A stretch of 64,000 nt of DNA from Salinimicrobium profundisediminis (GCF_026241755.1 NZ_JAPJDA010000012.1:72743-136742); one strand, 5' to 3'; counted from the stretch's first letter, positions 26,887 through 35,855 are shown. Translations and numbers: made by a program. The notes: generated by a model from the sequence alone, not told the origin.

Positions 26887-27344
26887 GAGAAATAAAAAAG
26901 GTCGCGAGCATCAGTAAGCTCTACCCGTGACCGATGAATTACAGTTTAATTATGCCTTCAATAGTCTCTCTTTCAATCTAAGCGTCTTGTGTTGTAGCGA
27001 CCGAACCTTTTGTATCCATTCATTACAACAGGAAATACAAAGTAGATCTGGCGCTCTAGTTCTTTAGATTAAGTCTAAATAAAAGCGGCAGCTAAGTTAA
27101 TTAGCCCGAAGAACTTCTCCAATTGTTATTTAGACTTTTTTTAAATAGGAAAGGAAAATGAAACAGCGTATAGAGTTCCCATAGGAAGAGTAGGTTATTA
27201 TGATTACGTTGGTCAGTAGATTCAATTATTATGGGAAATGTTTTTCAAGACAACATTAAATTCTCTCTTTACCGGTTCTTAATATTTAATAACCCAACTT
27301 TTAGGTATGATCAATGAAAACTGTTTATCGTTGGGCTTAGAGCA
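26887..27344. other. Intergenic, upstream of PepSY gene
   Basis: These 458 bases run between the PepSY start and the tRNA-Met terminator. I see no ORF of note and no clear riboswitch. Promoter sequence for the minus-strand PepSY gene must lie here but no box is convincing. Confidence 0.35.
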
Positions 27345-27378
27345 TAAAAAAAGGCCTTCGATTTCTCGAAAGCCTTGA
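27345..27378 (-). terminator. Terminator of the tRNA-Met gene
   Basis: On the minus strand the arms (27376-27366 and 27361-27351, one mismatch, GAAA loop) are followed by a T-run at 27351-27345. It starts nine bases after the tRNA CCA end, so it is the native terminator of the split tRNA gene and marks chromosomal DNA. Confidence 0.75.
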
Positions 27379-27384
27379 TTTTAC

Positions 27385-27430
27385 TGGTAGCGAGAACGAG
27401 ATTTGAACTCGTGACCTCCGGGTTATGAAC
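27385..27430 (-). tRNA. 3' half of tRNA-Met(CAU), island attachment site
   Basis: Reading the minus strand from 27430 gives the 3' side of an anticodon arm with TTCATAA as loop (anticodon CAU) and CCCGG as stem. The variable loop, an ACGAG/CTCGT T-stem with TTCAAAT loop, the acceptor strand TCTCGCTA and encoded CCA follow. The 5' half is absent: sequence right of 27430 no longer pairs with the anticodon stem. This is what remains when an element integrates into a tRNA 3' half; the intact gene should be at the far end of the island. The GGG/CCC-like stem hints at initiator tRNA but this is not certain. Confidence 0.85.
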
Positions 27431-27533
27431 TTGATGTTTTATCTATGCAATTTCAACTAAAACCACTCAAAATATTTGATTTACAGTGCTTTATATATTA
27501 TCTGATTTTAATTAGAAGGTATTAAATTCAAAT

Positions 27534-27575
27534 TATTCTGTACTTATTCTGTACTATTCTGTACTTATTCTGTAC
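27534..27575. repeat. Four direct repeats TATTCTGTAC before the integrase gene
   Basis: The 10-mer TATTCTGTAC starts at 27534, 27545, 27555 and 27566, i.e. every 10-11 bases, one helical turn apart. It ends 49 bases before the integrase ATG and about 100 bases from the attachment site. That is the spacing expected of arm-type integrase or excisionase binding sites. Confidence 0.7.
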
Positions 27576-27624
27576 TAAGTCCTAAACAATTCACTATCTT
27601 TACTAAGTTTTAAATCAGATCATT

Positions 27625-28956
27625 ATGGCTAATGTAAAGATTGTTTTACGGAAGAACATGATAAGAAAGGATGGCACAATTCCACTTGCATTGAGGATTA
27701 GTGAAAATTATAAAACAAACTATCATTGGCTTGGACAATATGTTTTTGAAAAGGACTGGGATAAAACTGCTGGAAAAGTTAAAAGAACTCATCCCAACTA
27801 TAGAAAATTGAACAATTTTTTGATGAAAAAGTTGACCGAGGTCAATGATATTTATTTTGAGTCAAAAGATCGTATTACTCCCAAACAAATCAAACAAAAA
27901 TTAAAAGGACCTGGGGGCTTAAAATCTTTTTTTGCATTAGCAGCTGAACGTATAAAGGACAAATATGAAAGGGGGACATTCTCTGTAGCCAAATCCGAAT
28001 TGTCAATCCTCTATAATTTAGAAGAATTTTTAAATCTAAAAAAATCTAAAAACAAATCTACAGTTACTAAAGAGATCAAAGAACGGCGTAGAGAGCGTAT
28101 AAGTAGGGCAAAAAAAGCCGAATATATGTGGATGGATGGAGTGAACTATTTCCAAAAAAGTACAGCTTTACGATTTCAGGAAATTGATGAGGCATTTATA
28201 AATAAATATAAAACTTTTTGTCTTTCTTATTTAAACCAAACAACCAGAACTGTTACTAATCAGCTTATTTTTATTAGAACACTTTTTAACTTAGCAATAA
28301 AAGAAGGTATTATTGATCAAAAGTATTATCCTTTTGCAGGGGAAAAAGAGAAAATTCGAATTGGTTCTGGTAATAAAATCGGACTAACTATAGAAGAGGT
28401 TGAAAAAATAGAAGCTCTAAAATTTGAAGAAGGTGCTTCAATTTGGCATACTCATAATGTATGGCTGTTTGCTTTCTATTTTGCAGGCATACGTATTTCT
28501 GATGTGGTTAAACTGAAATGGTCTGATTTTAAGGATAATCGTCTTTATTATGTAATGAATAAGAATGAAAAGGCGTTGAGCTTAAAAATTCCTCATAAAG
28601 CCGAAAAAATATTAAGCTATTACAGAAAGGATAAGATACTTTATAATGGATATGTATTTCCTTTTCTAAAAAATGTCCATCCTAAAGATGCTGAAGAAAT
28701 TTATATTAAAACAAAAAATGCTACCAAACTTCTCAATAAATATCTAAAACGAATTGCAGAGGAATGTGGTATAGATAAAAATTTGTCCAATCACATTGCA
28801 AGACACAGCTTTGGGAATATTGCAGGTGATAAAATTCATCCTTTGATGCTGCAAAAGCTCTATCGTCATAGTAATCTAAAGACTACTCTGAATTATCAGG
28901 CCAATTTCATTCATCGAGATGCTGATGAAGCTTTGGATAGTGTGATAAATTTTTGA
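27625..28956 (+). CDS. Tyrosine recombinase (site-specific integrase)
   Basis: A 443-residue phage-type integrase of the Bacteroidota kind. It has an N-terminal arm-binding domain (residues about 1-85, with DGTIPLALRIS and WLGQYVFEKDWD), a SAM-like core-binding domain (about 130-235) and the catalytic domain. Catalytic residues seen are Arg in FAGIRISDVVKLKW, His-x2-Arg in HIARHSFG, a second His in LYRHSNLKTTL and Tyr in NYQANF. It lies 195 bases from the split tRNA-Met and presumably put the island there. The gene looks intact. Confidence 0.93.
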   Translation: MANVKIVLRKNMIRKDGTIPLALRISENYKTNYHWLGQYVFEKDWDKTAGKVKRTHPNYRKLNNFLMKKLTEVNDIYFESKDRITPKQIKQKLKGPGGLKSFFALAAERIKDKYERGTFSVAKSELSILYNLEEFLNLKKSKNKSTVTKEIKERRRERISRAKKAEYMWMDGVNYFQKSTALRFQEIDEAFINKYKTFCLSYLNQTTRTVTNQLIFIRTLFNLAIKEGIIDQKYYPFAGEKEKIRIGSGNKIGLTIEEVEKIEALKFEEGASIWHTHNVWLFAFYFAGIRISDVVKLKWSDFKDNRLYYVMNKNEKALSLKIPHKAEKILSYYRKDKILYNGYVFPFLKNVHPKDAEEIYIKTKNATKLLNKYLKRIAEECGIDKNLSNHIARHSFGNIAGDKIHPLMLQKLYRHSNLKTTLNYQANFIHRDADEALDSVINF

Positions 28957-29733
28957 ATAGGTGAAGATTATTTTGTGAAGAATATAATTAGTAACCAATA
29001 TGAGAAGGTGAAATTCACTCTCTTATGGAAAATTATGAGTGTGGCAGGATATTCTTTTTGAGAGCAATCTCTTTATCCACGGTACCTCGCCCAGTATATC
29101 TTCAATTTGTTCACCGAATCATTCACTAATATCTAAGAACTTGAGGAGAAAATATTATTTGCTCTTTTCTGTTCTGTAAAGGTAGTAAATGATTTATTTT
29201 TTACCGATTATTCTTGATTGCGCATGTTTATTAAGAACATCTTCCATACAAATTCTAATGATTCCCTTGGCTTTTTAATTTAAAAACTGAGGCTGAATTA
29301 AATTTTGTTTAAACCAAAATACATTTACATCTTTGACTTAATAGACTGTTCTACATGGTGTAGGAAGTTTTTGTCGGATTTTGTAGCCGAAAACAAAAAG
29401 TTGGAATTAAGATCCATTACTGCCATCTCAAAAGTTTAAAAAATGATATAGGAAAAATCTTGTCATTGATACTTCGTTGGCAGCTCGCATTTTTTAAGGT
29501 TATTGACTTACAGTAATTACTCCTTTCTTTCTGGCAAAAAAAATAAAGAGTAATTCTTCAATTAGGCTCCTCCCATTCCCGTATTGTACAAAACCGGGTT
29601 CTAAAAATATTTATTTCAAAAATTGCTGTTCTCATTAATCTGGAAAATATATGATAAATCTTTTACAGCATTGTTAGCACCCACAATCATAAATACCTTG
29701 ATGAATTTATTAATTAGTATCTTCAACGGAATA
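28957..29733. other. Intergenic 0.8 kb after the integrase
   Basis: No intact gene is visible. A short minus-strand frame around 29040-29130 reads EQIEDILGEVPWIKRLL and may be a gene scrap, but it is too short to assign. The open frame that runs into the kinase from 29623 is discounted because the kinase's membrane-anchor start is at 29734. Confidence 0.35.
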
Positions 29734-31104
29734 ATGAAAAAATCATATCAACGTATCCCTTATTTATTAATTATTGTTATAGCTGTAACTATAACCATTC
29801 AGCTCTATTGGAGTTATACAGAATACCAGAAAAATACGGTGGCTTTTAAAAACGAAATACAAAATGCACTGGACGTTGCTATCGATAATTACTTTGTGGA
29901 TTTTGCGAAGGAAAATTCGGTTTCGTTGAAGGTTGAAAGAGAATCCGGTAAAAATCCTGACAATTTTACCATCACTGGTGGGAATAAAAAAATTATAGAT
30001 AAATTCCGTCCTGATACTACCGATTCAAAGAATGTTAGTAAATCTTCGGACAGTCTGAAGATGTTAAATAACATAAAGGATATTTATATATCAATCAATG
30101 AAGACTCTATTAATTTTAAAAAATTAAAAAGTCTCCTAAACGCCGAACTCAAAAGAAGGGATTATAACATTCCGTATAAATTAAATCATTATAAAAAAGA
30201 TTCACTTTTTGCTACCTCTTTGAGCAAATCCTTCTCATCAGGTGAATTTAGTGTAACTGGAAAATCTACCTATTTGAAAAATCGGGAGAGCTTAGAGTTG
30301 CAATTTCCAAATGCAATTCAAATCATCGTAAAAAAAAGTCTTCTAAGTATACTTATTTCCCTTTTATTAATGACCTCAATCCTATTTGCATTATTTTATT
30401 TGCAATGGGTGATAAAGCAGCAGAAACAACTCTCTGAAATAAAAAATGACCTTATTAGCAATATAACACATGAATTTAAAACTCCAATCGCAACTATTGG
30501 CGCTGCCATTGAAAGCATACGTTTTTTCAATACAAACCACGATGTTGAGAAAACAAATAGATATCTAGACTATTCTGATCAACAGCTTAAAAAGTTAGAA
30601 AAAATGGTTGATCAACTTATGGATACCGCACTTTTAGATTCTGAAAATTGGACACTTGACAAACATTCGGTAGATATCCCAAAATGGGCAGCAGATATTG
30701 TTGAAAATTATAGGATGAATTCTAATGGAAAAGAAATTATTCTTAAAATTTCTGAAGATTTGAAAAGCAACTCAAATATTGAACCGTTCCATCTTGGTAA
30801 TTGTTTAGGGGCTTTACTGGATAACGCTATTAAGTATGGAGGAAATCGAATTGAAGTAGGCATTGAGAATAAAAAGGAATTAATTATCCAGGTTAGCGAT
30901 AATGCAACCATCTTAAAGAAAGAACAGGCGGCAAATATTTTTGATAAATTTTACCGTGTACCGCAAGGGAATCTTCACAATGTGAAAGGATATGGTATTG
31001 GTTTATATTATGTTAGAAAAATAGCTGAAAAACATAATGGTGCTGCAGAAATCGTTTTAAAAAATAATAAGACATCATTTATCATTTCTATACCTAATGA
31101 ATAA
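29734..31104 (+). CDS. Sensor histidine kinase
   Basis: A 456-residue membrane kinase. TM1 is at residues about 9-26, a periplasmic sensor of about 165 residues follows, and TM2 is at about 200-225 (LLSILISLLLMTSILFALF). The HisKA dimerization domain is next, with the phospho-acceptor His in SNITHEFKTPIATIG, then the HATPase_c domain with N-box LDNAIKYGGN and G2 box GYGIGLYYVRKIA. The frame is open 37 codons further up; the chosen ATG gives a short cytoplasmic tail before TM1, as in RprX-type kinases. The response regulator gene overlaps its end by eight bases. The signal is unknown; nearby GLPGLI and exported-peptide genes suggest envelope or metal stress. Confidence 0.9.
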   Translation: MKKSYQRIPYLLIIVIAVTITIQLYWSYTEYQKNTVAFKNEIQNALDVAIDNYFVDFAKENSVSLKVERESGKNPDNFTITGGNKKIIDKFRPDTTDSKNVSKSSDSLKMLNNIKDIYISINEDSINFKKLKSLLNAELKRRDYNIPYKLNHYKKDSLFATSLSKSFSSGEFSVTGKSTYLKNRESLELQFPNAIQIIVKKSLLSILISLLLMTSILFALFYLQWVIKQQKQLSEIKNDLISNITHEFKTPIATIGAAIESIRFFNTNHDVEKTNRYLDYSDQQLKKLEKMVDQLMDTALLDSENWTLDKHSVDIPKWAADIVENYRMNSNGKEIILKISEDLKSNSNIEPFHLGNCLGALLDNAIKYGGNRIEVGIENKKELIIQVSDNATILKKEQAANIFDKFYRVPQGNLHNVKGYGIGLYYVRKIAEKHNGAAEIVLKNNKTSFIISIPNE

Positions 31105-31774
31105 AATAAAGCTATTACTAGTTGAAGACGAAATAACCCTGGCTCAGATTATTAAAGAAAGCCTGGAAACACGTGATTTTATTGTGCTACATTCCCGAAA
31201 TGGAGTAGAAGCTTACCAAATGTATCAGGAAAATTCTCCAGATATTTTGGTGGTTGATATTATGATGCCTGTAAAAGATGGACTTACTTTAACAAAAGAG
31301 ATTAGAAGTAAAGATACTCAAACACCTATTATTTTTCTGACGGCCAAATCTCAACCTCAGGATGTGGTTACTGGTTTTGATACTGGTGGAAATGATTTTC
31401 TCAAAAAACCTTTCAGCATAGAAGAACTTATCGTACGTATAAAAAACCTTGTAAATACGAAACCAAGGCTTGATAACATGCACGAGCTAATTTTAGGTCA
31501 GTACAAGTTCAATCCAAATAATCAAACATTACAGTATAAAGAAGGAAAAATTGATACCCTTACAAGCAGAGAGAGTCAATTGCTCTTATTTCTCGTAAAG
31601 AATAAAAATCAGGTAGTAGAACGTAATACAGTTTTAGATTTAATGTGGACAAACAATGATTTCTATTCCTCCAGAAGTATGGATGTATTTATAAGCAAAC
31701 TCAGAAAACTGCTAAACAAAGATCAAACGCTTAAAATTTTGAATGTTAGGGAGGTTGAAGTTGCTTATTCCTAA
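31097..31774 (+). CDS. OmpR-family response regulator
   Basis: A 225-residue regulator. The receiver domain carries LLLVEDE (acidic pair), phospho-acceptor Asp54 in VVDIMMP and Lys in FLKKPFSIEEL. The C-terminal winged helix has LTSRESQLLLFLVKNKNQVVERNTVL and SRSMDVFISKLRKLLN. Members normally end in a NVRGxGYxL beta-hairpin. Here the last residues are NVREVEVAYS, so the final strand has been altered, probably where the gene end was joined to a remnant on the other strand (31746-31853). It is translationally coupled to the kinase by an eight-base overlap. Confidence 0.9.
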   Translation: MNKIKLLLVEDEITLAQIIKESLETRDFIVLHSRNGVEAYQMYQENSPDILVVDIMMPVKDGLTLTKEIRSKDTQTPIIFLTAKSQPQDVVTGFDTGGNDFLKKPFSIEELIVRIKNLVNTKPRLDNMHELILGQYKFNPNNQTLQYKEGKIDTLTSRESQLLLFLVKNKNQVVERNTVLDLMWTNNDFYSSRSMDVFISKLRKLLNKDQTLKILNVREVEVAYS

Positions 31775-31853
31775 TAGTTCCCCGAATAGCCATTTCCTGC
31801 GCATAATTGCTTCCGCAAAGGAGAAATAAAAAAAGTAGGAGAATGTACTTCAT
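31746..31853 (-). pseudogene. N-terminal remnant of an exported protein with carboxypeptidase-like regulatory domain
   Basis: This stub reads as a signal peptide (MKYILLLFLFLLCGSNYAQ) plus EMAIRGTIRNKQLQP, then a stop. The GTIRNKQLQP start looks like the first strand of the carboxypeptidase-regulatory-like domain that begins many outer-membrane beta-barrel proteins encoded after GLPGLI genes in Flavobacteriaceae. The rest of the gene is gone. It overlaps the response regulator end by 29 bases, which suggests a deletion joined the two genes here. Confidence 0.5.
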
Positions 31854-31917
31854 TAAGGATGGATAAAAATAAAACCCCATTTTACATGGGGTTCTTGTGT
31901 ATAATAAGAATATTGAA

Positions 31918-32712
31918 TTAATCAAATATTTCAACGCTAAGGGTTTCAATACCCCCAGGATTAACCGTCACATCACCACCCATTTGTTTTGCAATAAGAA
32001 TAGCTTTTGTCTTATTACGTTCAACTAATTTATCTAGGGTTTGCTTGTATTCTTCAATTGAAATATATGGATATTGACGATCTACTTTAGGTTTATCCAT
32101 CGGTCCGACAGTAAGATTTCTCTCTAGCGGATATTCAACAGATTTAAAATAAAGATACATCTCCTTCTTATCATCGTATGCTTCTAGAATTAAGCCTGGC
32201 AACCCTTGTAGTTTCCATGGACCATAGGGTAATGGTATTGCATCAGTATACCATGCCGTATAATTTTTTCCTCTAAAAGCACCGGTTGCTTTATGGCAGG
32301 TAAGATCACCGAAGGTTTTTGTTTCAGAACCTAACTTCCAATCTATTTGGGTTCGTTTCTCTCGTCCGTAAACTGGTTCTTTATATTTTTTATTCCACCA
32401 CAGACTGTCTCTTTTACGGTTATAGTAAACCTGCTTACCTTGCGGTAGTGTATGTTTTCCTAGGTAAATTTGTTTAGTTCCATTTACCTCTTTGATTTGG
32501 TTTTCTTCTAATTCCATCTGCTTTTCAAGAGAATCTTTAGCTGAAACGTAATAGGATGCTTCTTTATTGAAAACTAGATATGCATTAAAGTCGAGACCGA
32601 CTGGACCGCCTTTTCCCGGACTCTCAATGTGACCATAATAAACAATACCCTTATCCTGAGCCTGGCAAACCGTAATTGAGGTTATAAAGAAAAAAAATAA
32701 TAAAAATCTCAT
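31918..32712 (-). CDS. GLPGLI family exported protein
   Basis: A 264-residue protein with a signal peptide (MRFLLFFFFITSITVCQAQ) and the diagnostic GPWKLQGLPGLILEAYD motif of the GLPGLI family (TIGR01200), preceded by YTAWYTDAIPLPYGPW. The frame extends 25 codons further upstream, but the ATG at 32712 heads the signal peptide. Its function is not known. The family is Bacteroidota-specific and is commonly encoded near TonB-linked or two-component genes. It lies 65 bases downstream of the small Cys-containing peptide gene, so they likely form one transcript. Confidence 0.88.
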   Translation of the reverse strand: MRFLLFFFFITSITVCQAQDKGIVYYGHIESPGKGGPVGLDFNAYLVFNKEASYYVSAKDSLEKQMELEENQIKEVNGTKQIYLGKHTLPQGKQVYYNRKRDSLWWNKKYKEPVYGREKRTQIDWKLGSETKTFGDLTCHKATGAFRGKNYTAWYTDAIPLPYGPWKLQGLPGLILEAYDDKKEMYLYFKSVEYPLERNLTVGPMDKPKVDRQYPYISIEEYKQTLDKLVERNKTKAILIAKQMGGDVTVNPGGIETLSVEIFD

Positions 32713-32777
32713 ATTATTATAGTTGTATTTAATTGAAAAAAACCCTTCCCCTGGTAATGAGAGGAAGGGCATGTTGT

Positions 32778-33041
32778 CTAGGCGCATAAAGCCATTGCTA
32801 TTCCCACAAGCTGAGAGGTACTACATGTATCGCAACTTACAGTGTAAGAAGATCCATCCTCACAGTTTACGATGATTTCAGCCCTTACGACGTCAATAGT
32901 TGTTTCAGCTTCCATGGTTTCCATGCTGCTTCCGATAACTTCAGTCTCGAGATTCGAAAACTCTGGTTTTGCTTCGTCATTAGCGGCAAAAGCTCCCATA
33001 GACATAAGTCCAAATGCTGAAAGTAAAAATAACTTTCTCAT
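32778..33041 (-). CDS. Small exported Cys-containing peptide
   Basis: An 87-residue protein with a clear signal peptide (about residues 1-20, MSMGAFAA). The acidic spacer ETEVIGSSMETMEAE is followed by a C-terminal segment carrying Cys60, Cys70, Cys73 and Cys86, with SYTVSCDTCSTSQLVG. I do not recognise the family. The four Cys within 27 residues could form disulfides or hold a metal, and the leader-plus-core look recalls exported peptide precursors. It is divergent from nothing nearby and is followed by the GLPGLI gene on the same strand, which may be its partner. Function unknown. Confidence 0.65.
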   Translation of the reverse strand: MRKLFLLSAFGLMSMGAFAANDEAKPEFSNLETEVIGSSMETMEAETTIDVVRAEIIVNCEDGSSYTVSCDTCSTSQLVGIAMALCA

Positions 33042-33247
33042 AATTTAAATAATTTGTGATTAATAATGGTCTAAAACAAAGCATTCATTTACCGGAACAT
33101 AGTTAATCATTGTTATTTAATGTAAAAAAGTGTTAATTAGGGATGATAACGGCGTCAGTTGATTCGGAGCGAGAAGGGAAAGCAACTTCCATAAACCCAG
33201 TTGATGGCCATTGCAGTGGAATTGCTTATGAAACGGGCATGATACTA

Positions 33248-33306
33248 ATAGTATTAGTTCGGTAGATTTGGGCTTGCAGCACTTCGCTGCGCTTCGTTCG
33301 CTTTAT
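33248..33306. repeat. Island repeat, copy A
   Basis: One of four copies of a roughly 50-bp unit with core GGTAGATTTGGGCTTGCAGC followed by a CTTCGCTGCGCTTCGTTCGC tail; the others are at 34770, 35175 and 35892. Here it overlaps the 3' end of a decayed recombinase gene on the minus strand. Confidence 0.7.
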
Positions 33307-33470
33307 CCATCTTTTCTTTCAACAGCATCATATCTGAACTGACTTTAGTCTCCAGGACTCGAGCGTAAATTTGTGTGGTTGAGAGTTTGGTGTGGCCAAG
33401 GAGTTTAGAGACTGTTTCTATCGGAACTCCGTTAGATAGTGTAATAGTTGTGGCACGATTAATTTTACCA
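33254..33470 (-). pseudogene. Tyrosine recombinase C-terminal fragment 1
   Basis: The minus-strand reading gives ATTITLSNGVPIETVSKLLG, then HTKLSTTQIYARV and LETKVSSDMMLLKEKMD, ending at TAA 33254-33256. This is the last part of a tyrosine recombinase catalytic domain (second His in LLGHTKLS, nucleophile Tyr in QIYARV). Nothing of the N-terminal or core domains remains. The fragment closely matches the one at 36303, so two related integrases once stood here. Confidence 0.8.
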
Positions 33471-33670
33471 GTAAATTCAGTACTTTTTCTAATTTTCTCT
33501 CCTCCTGGTAACCGATTAGGTAACTTTAAGAATGGTTTTATATGTTGTAAATTTTGTCAATTTAAGACAAATAAAGTGGATTTAATAATGGATAGGCATA
33601 GGTGATTCTTCAAGTTCTACTATGTATTAGTTTTAGTCACTTATCCTTTAACTCTAAAATAAGTTGCTTT

Positions 33671-34417
33671 TCAATATTCATGATAGCTTGTACCCTTGGT
33701 ATTTTCTTCCTTAGCTTCTAATTCATTTAGATCCCTAGATTGAGCTCCATTAGAAATTTCAGAAAAGTGAACCAAGCAAAATAGCGCGAGTATGTAGAAT
33801 ATTCTGCTTAGATAGAGAAAAGTGGTATGATCCAAATAAATAGATGCAAAACCTGTAAGGTTCGAAAGTGCCAAAGCCAAAACCCCTACTAAAAAAGAAG
33901 CTGATATTTCGTTGCTGTACCGATCATAAACAAGAATAGCACCTGCTATTAAAAGAAGAGAAGAAAAACCATGTAAATAGAACAATAAGGTTAGAGCAAT
34001 ATCATTAATACCGGCTGTCAAAGTATTTCCAATAACAAAAACAAAAATTCCATTTACAGCAAATACAATTGAAAAATATAATTTCTGAAAAGAACTCATG
34101 TGGAACTTTTCTAAATTCTCTTTTATTTCGAACAAAAGTAAAAGATAGGCTGAAGAATGTAGAGCAAAAAAAGCCTGCTGTGCAATAGTTGATTCAAAAT
34201 CTAGAATAAATATGTCTGCGATAAGAAAAAGCAGAAAAGCACTTAATAAAAAAACTTTTTTAGAGGAATCAGTGACCAAAAAATATAGACAGTAGATTCC
34301 AGAACAAAGAATTCTACCCCACCTACTATTTTCCTCGTTTAATACCCAGATTAATACAACATTCACGACCACCAGGGCAACAACAATAGATAAGGAAATG
34401 ATTTTCGAAGGTTTCAT
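33671..34417 (-). CDS. Polytopic membrane protein, possibly YhhN-like
   Basis: A 248-residue integral membrane protein with about eight hydrophobic helices spread over residues 8-225. LLSAFLLFLIADIFILDFES resembles the SLLGDIFL-type motif of YhhN/lysoplasmalogenase-like proteins, but I am not sure of that family. The soluble tail (SNGAQSRDLNELEAKEEN) is charged. It stands alone among repeats and pseudogenes and has no operon partner. The role is unknown. Confidence 0.6.
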   Translation of the reverse strand: MKPSKIISLSIVVALVVVNVVLIWVLNEENSRWGRILCSGIYCLYFLVTDSSKKVFLLSAFLLFLIADIFILDFESTIAQQAFFALHSSAYLLLLFEIKENLEKFHMSSFQKLYFSIVFAVNGIFVFVIGNTLTAGINDIALTLLFYLHGFSSLLLIAGAILVYDRYSNEISASFLVGVLALALSNLTGFASIYLDHTTFLYLSRIFYILALFCLVHFSEISNGAQSRDLNELEAKEENTKGTSYHEY

Positions 34418-34565
34418 AATATTTCGTTAAAAAGATAAACATACTAATTTCACCTGATAATTAGGTTTTTCATCGATTAGCATTAAAAACAAATTGTTTT
34501 TATTAAAAAGCTGCAGATGGACGACCATGATTTCTAGTGAAGATTTGCAAAAATCCATTAAGAAA

Positions 34566-34638
34566 AAACAAAGAGGGAAGAAAGCAAGAGGATGACACGC
34601 TACGCGATGTCATAGGTTCTGTTCTTCCCCCTTTGTTT
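34566..34638. other. Structured hairpin element, copy 1 (candidate oriT-like relic)
   Basis: A 17-bp outer stem (34566-34582 with 34622-34638, one mismatch) encloses AGCAAGAGG and an inner hairpin TGACA-CGC-TAC-GCG-A-TGTCA. The loop sequence recurs at 51048-51098 in front of the mobilization genes, with different but still paired stems. No mobilization gene remains next to this copy. Confidence 0.6.
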
Positions 34639-35174
34639 ACAAGCATTTCCGTCTTTAGTTTAAAAGATCATTACTAATTTTGCGGCAAATGCTCTGGCAA
34701 CTTTCGTGAAAAAATGATCTTTTGCCGCAAGCGTTACTGTTTTGATTAAACCTGCTTTCACCCCAGATTTATTAATTTGATAAATTTGGACTTGCAGCAC
34801 TTGCTGTGTTTCATTATGGGCGCGAGGAATTATTAGAAATTGACCCTCTCCTATAGTAATACAAGATACCCTAGAAAATGTAAAAACTACAGGGAGGGAT
34901 TTTCTGGTTTAAGATCAATAAAGGAAAAATAGCGTACAATACAAAAGAAATCATACCAATGACTAATACAGCTATAAAGATCCTTCTGCAAGTTTTTAAT
35001 AAATTGATTTTCATCCTTTTTTTAGAAGAAAGGAAGGAAAAATAGAGGAGGACCCCTGCAGTGCCAATGGCTTACTTATTCATAGTCGTTCTTCTTCTAG
35101 GAACTTACAATTTACCAATAAATTTCTTAATAATAAAAGGGACACGGTTGATAAGCCATGTGGGTAAAGTGTCC
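34639..35174. other. Non-coding tract with repeat copy
   Basis: No gene supported. The tract holds a TTTGCGGCAAATGC motif near 34680 that also follows the second structured element, repeat copy D (34770-34815), and a small hairpin (GGACAC...GTGTCC, 35140-35173). The open frame at 35061-35246 runs through repeat copy B and is not believed. Confidence 0.4.
34770..34815. repeat. Island repeat, copy D (degenerate)
   Basis: It contains GATAAATTTGGACTTGCAGC and CACTTGCTGTGTTTC, the most diverged of the four copies of the unit found at 33248, 35175 and 35892. Confidence 0.5.
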
Positions 35175-35239
35175 TCACAACATAGTGTTAGTTTGGTAGA
35201 TTTGGGCTTGCAGCACTTTGCTGCGCTTCGTTCGCTTTT
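35175..35239. repeat. Island repeat, copy B
   Basis: The CACAACATAG lead is followed by GGTAGATTTGGGCTTGCAGC and a CTGCGCTTCGTTCGCTTT tail. It is nearly identical to copy A over the core but not attached to a recombinase fragment. Confidence 0.7.
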
Positions 35240-35483
35240 ATTTTAGGTGCCCAACATCTAATAGTGATTGTTGATACATGCCATTCTTGTGATTTTAACT
35301 ATACTGAGGATATGTCCTGATCTGTCATCAGCAGACTTTGATATTGGCTCTTTCTCAAATTCATTGAATAAGAATTTTAAGAGCAACTTTTATTTAGTAT
35401 TTTCTTTACCAACTTAACATAGAAGAAAATAGGTGGAGAGATTGAGAAAGGTTTCACCTCCATTTGTAAAAAAGTACCAAATT

Positions 35484-35855
35484 ATGCCTCAAAAAAGCAT
35501 TGACCTCCATTTTACCACACTACACTTTTACGAAAATTATTTGATTTCACAGCCCAAAGAAGGAGTTGTTATTGATTATTCAGAAGTGGCAGATGTAATA
35601 AAAATCTGTTCAGAATTTTATGATAATAAAGAGTTCGTTTATTTATCCAAAAGGGTTCATGATTTCAATGTGAATCCAGTAGCTTATTATAAGCTTGTAA
35701 AGCTAAGGAATCTCGTAGGTTTTGAAGTAGTTAGCCGCAAAGCATCATCTTTGAACATGGCTACTTTTGAAAGAAATTTCTCAAAAGTTCCTTTTGCCAT
35801 ATTCCTAGATATTGAAAAAGCACAAGAGTGGGTAGAGTCAGTACTTGATAAATGA
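35484..35855 (+). CDS. Small STAS/SEC14-like domain protein
   Basis: A 123-residue cytoplasmic protein of mixed alpha/beta composition. Patterns such as FVYLSKRVHDFNVNPVAYYK and FSKVPFAIFLDIEKAQEWVE resemble small SpoIIAA/STAS-like proteins common in Flavobacteriaceae, whose role is unknown. The frame is open back to a GTG at 35433, but the ATG at 35484 (MPQKSIDLHF) matches the usual start. It is an isolated gene between repeat copies B and C. Confidence 0.55.
   Translation: MPQKSIDLHFTTLHFYENYLISQPKEGVVIDYSEVADVIKICSEFYDNKEFVYLSKRVHDFNVNPVAYYKLVKLRNLVGFEVVSRKASSLNMATFERNFSKVPFAIFLDIEKAQEWVESVLDK

Noticed and set aside
35061..35246. 61-codon frame with a hydrophobic start
   Set aside because: Its second half is repeat copy B, which recurs in other frames, so the coding appearance is accidental.
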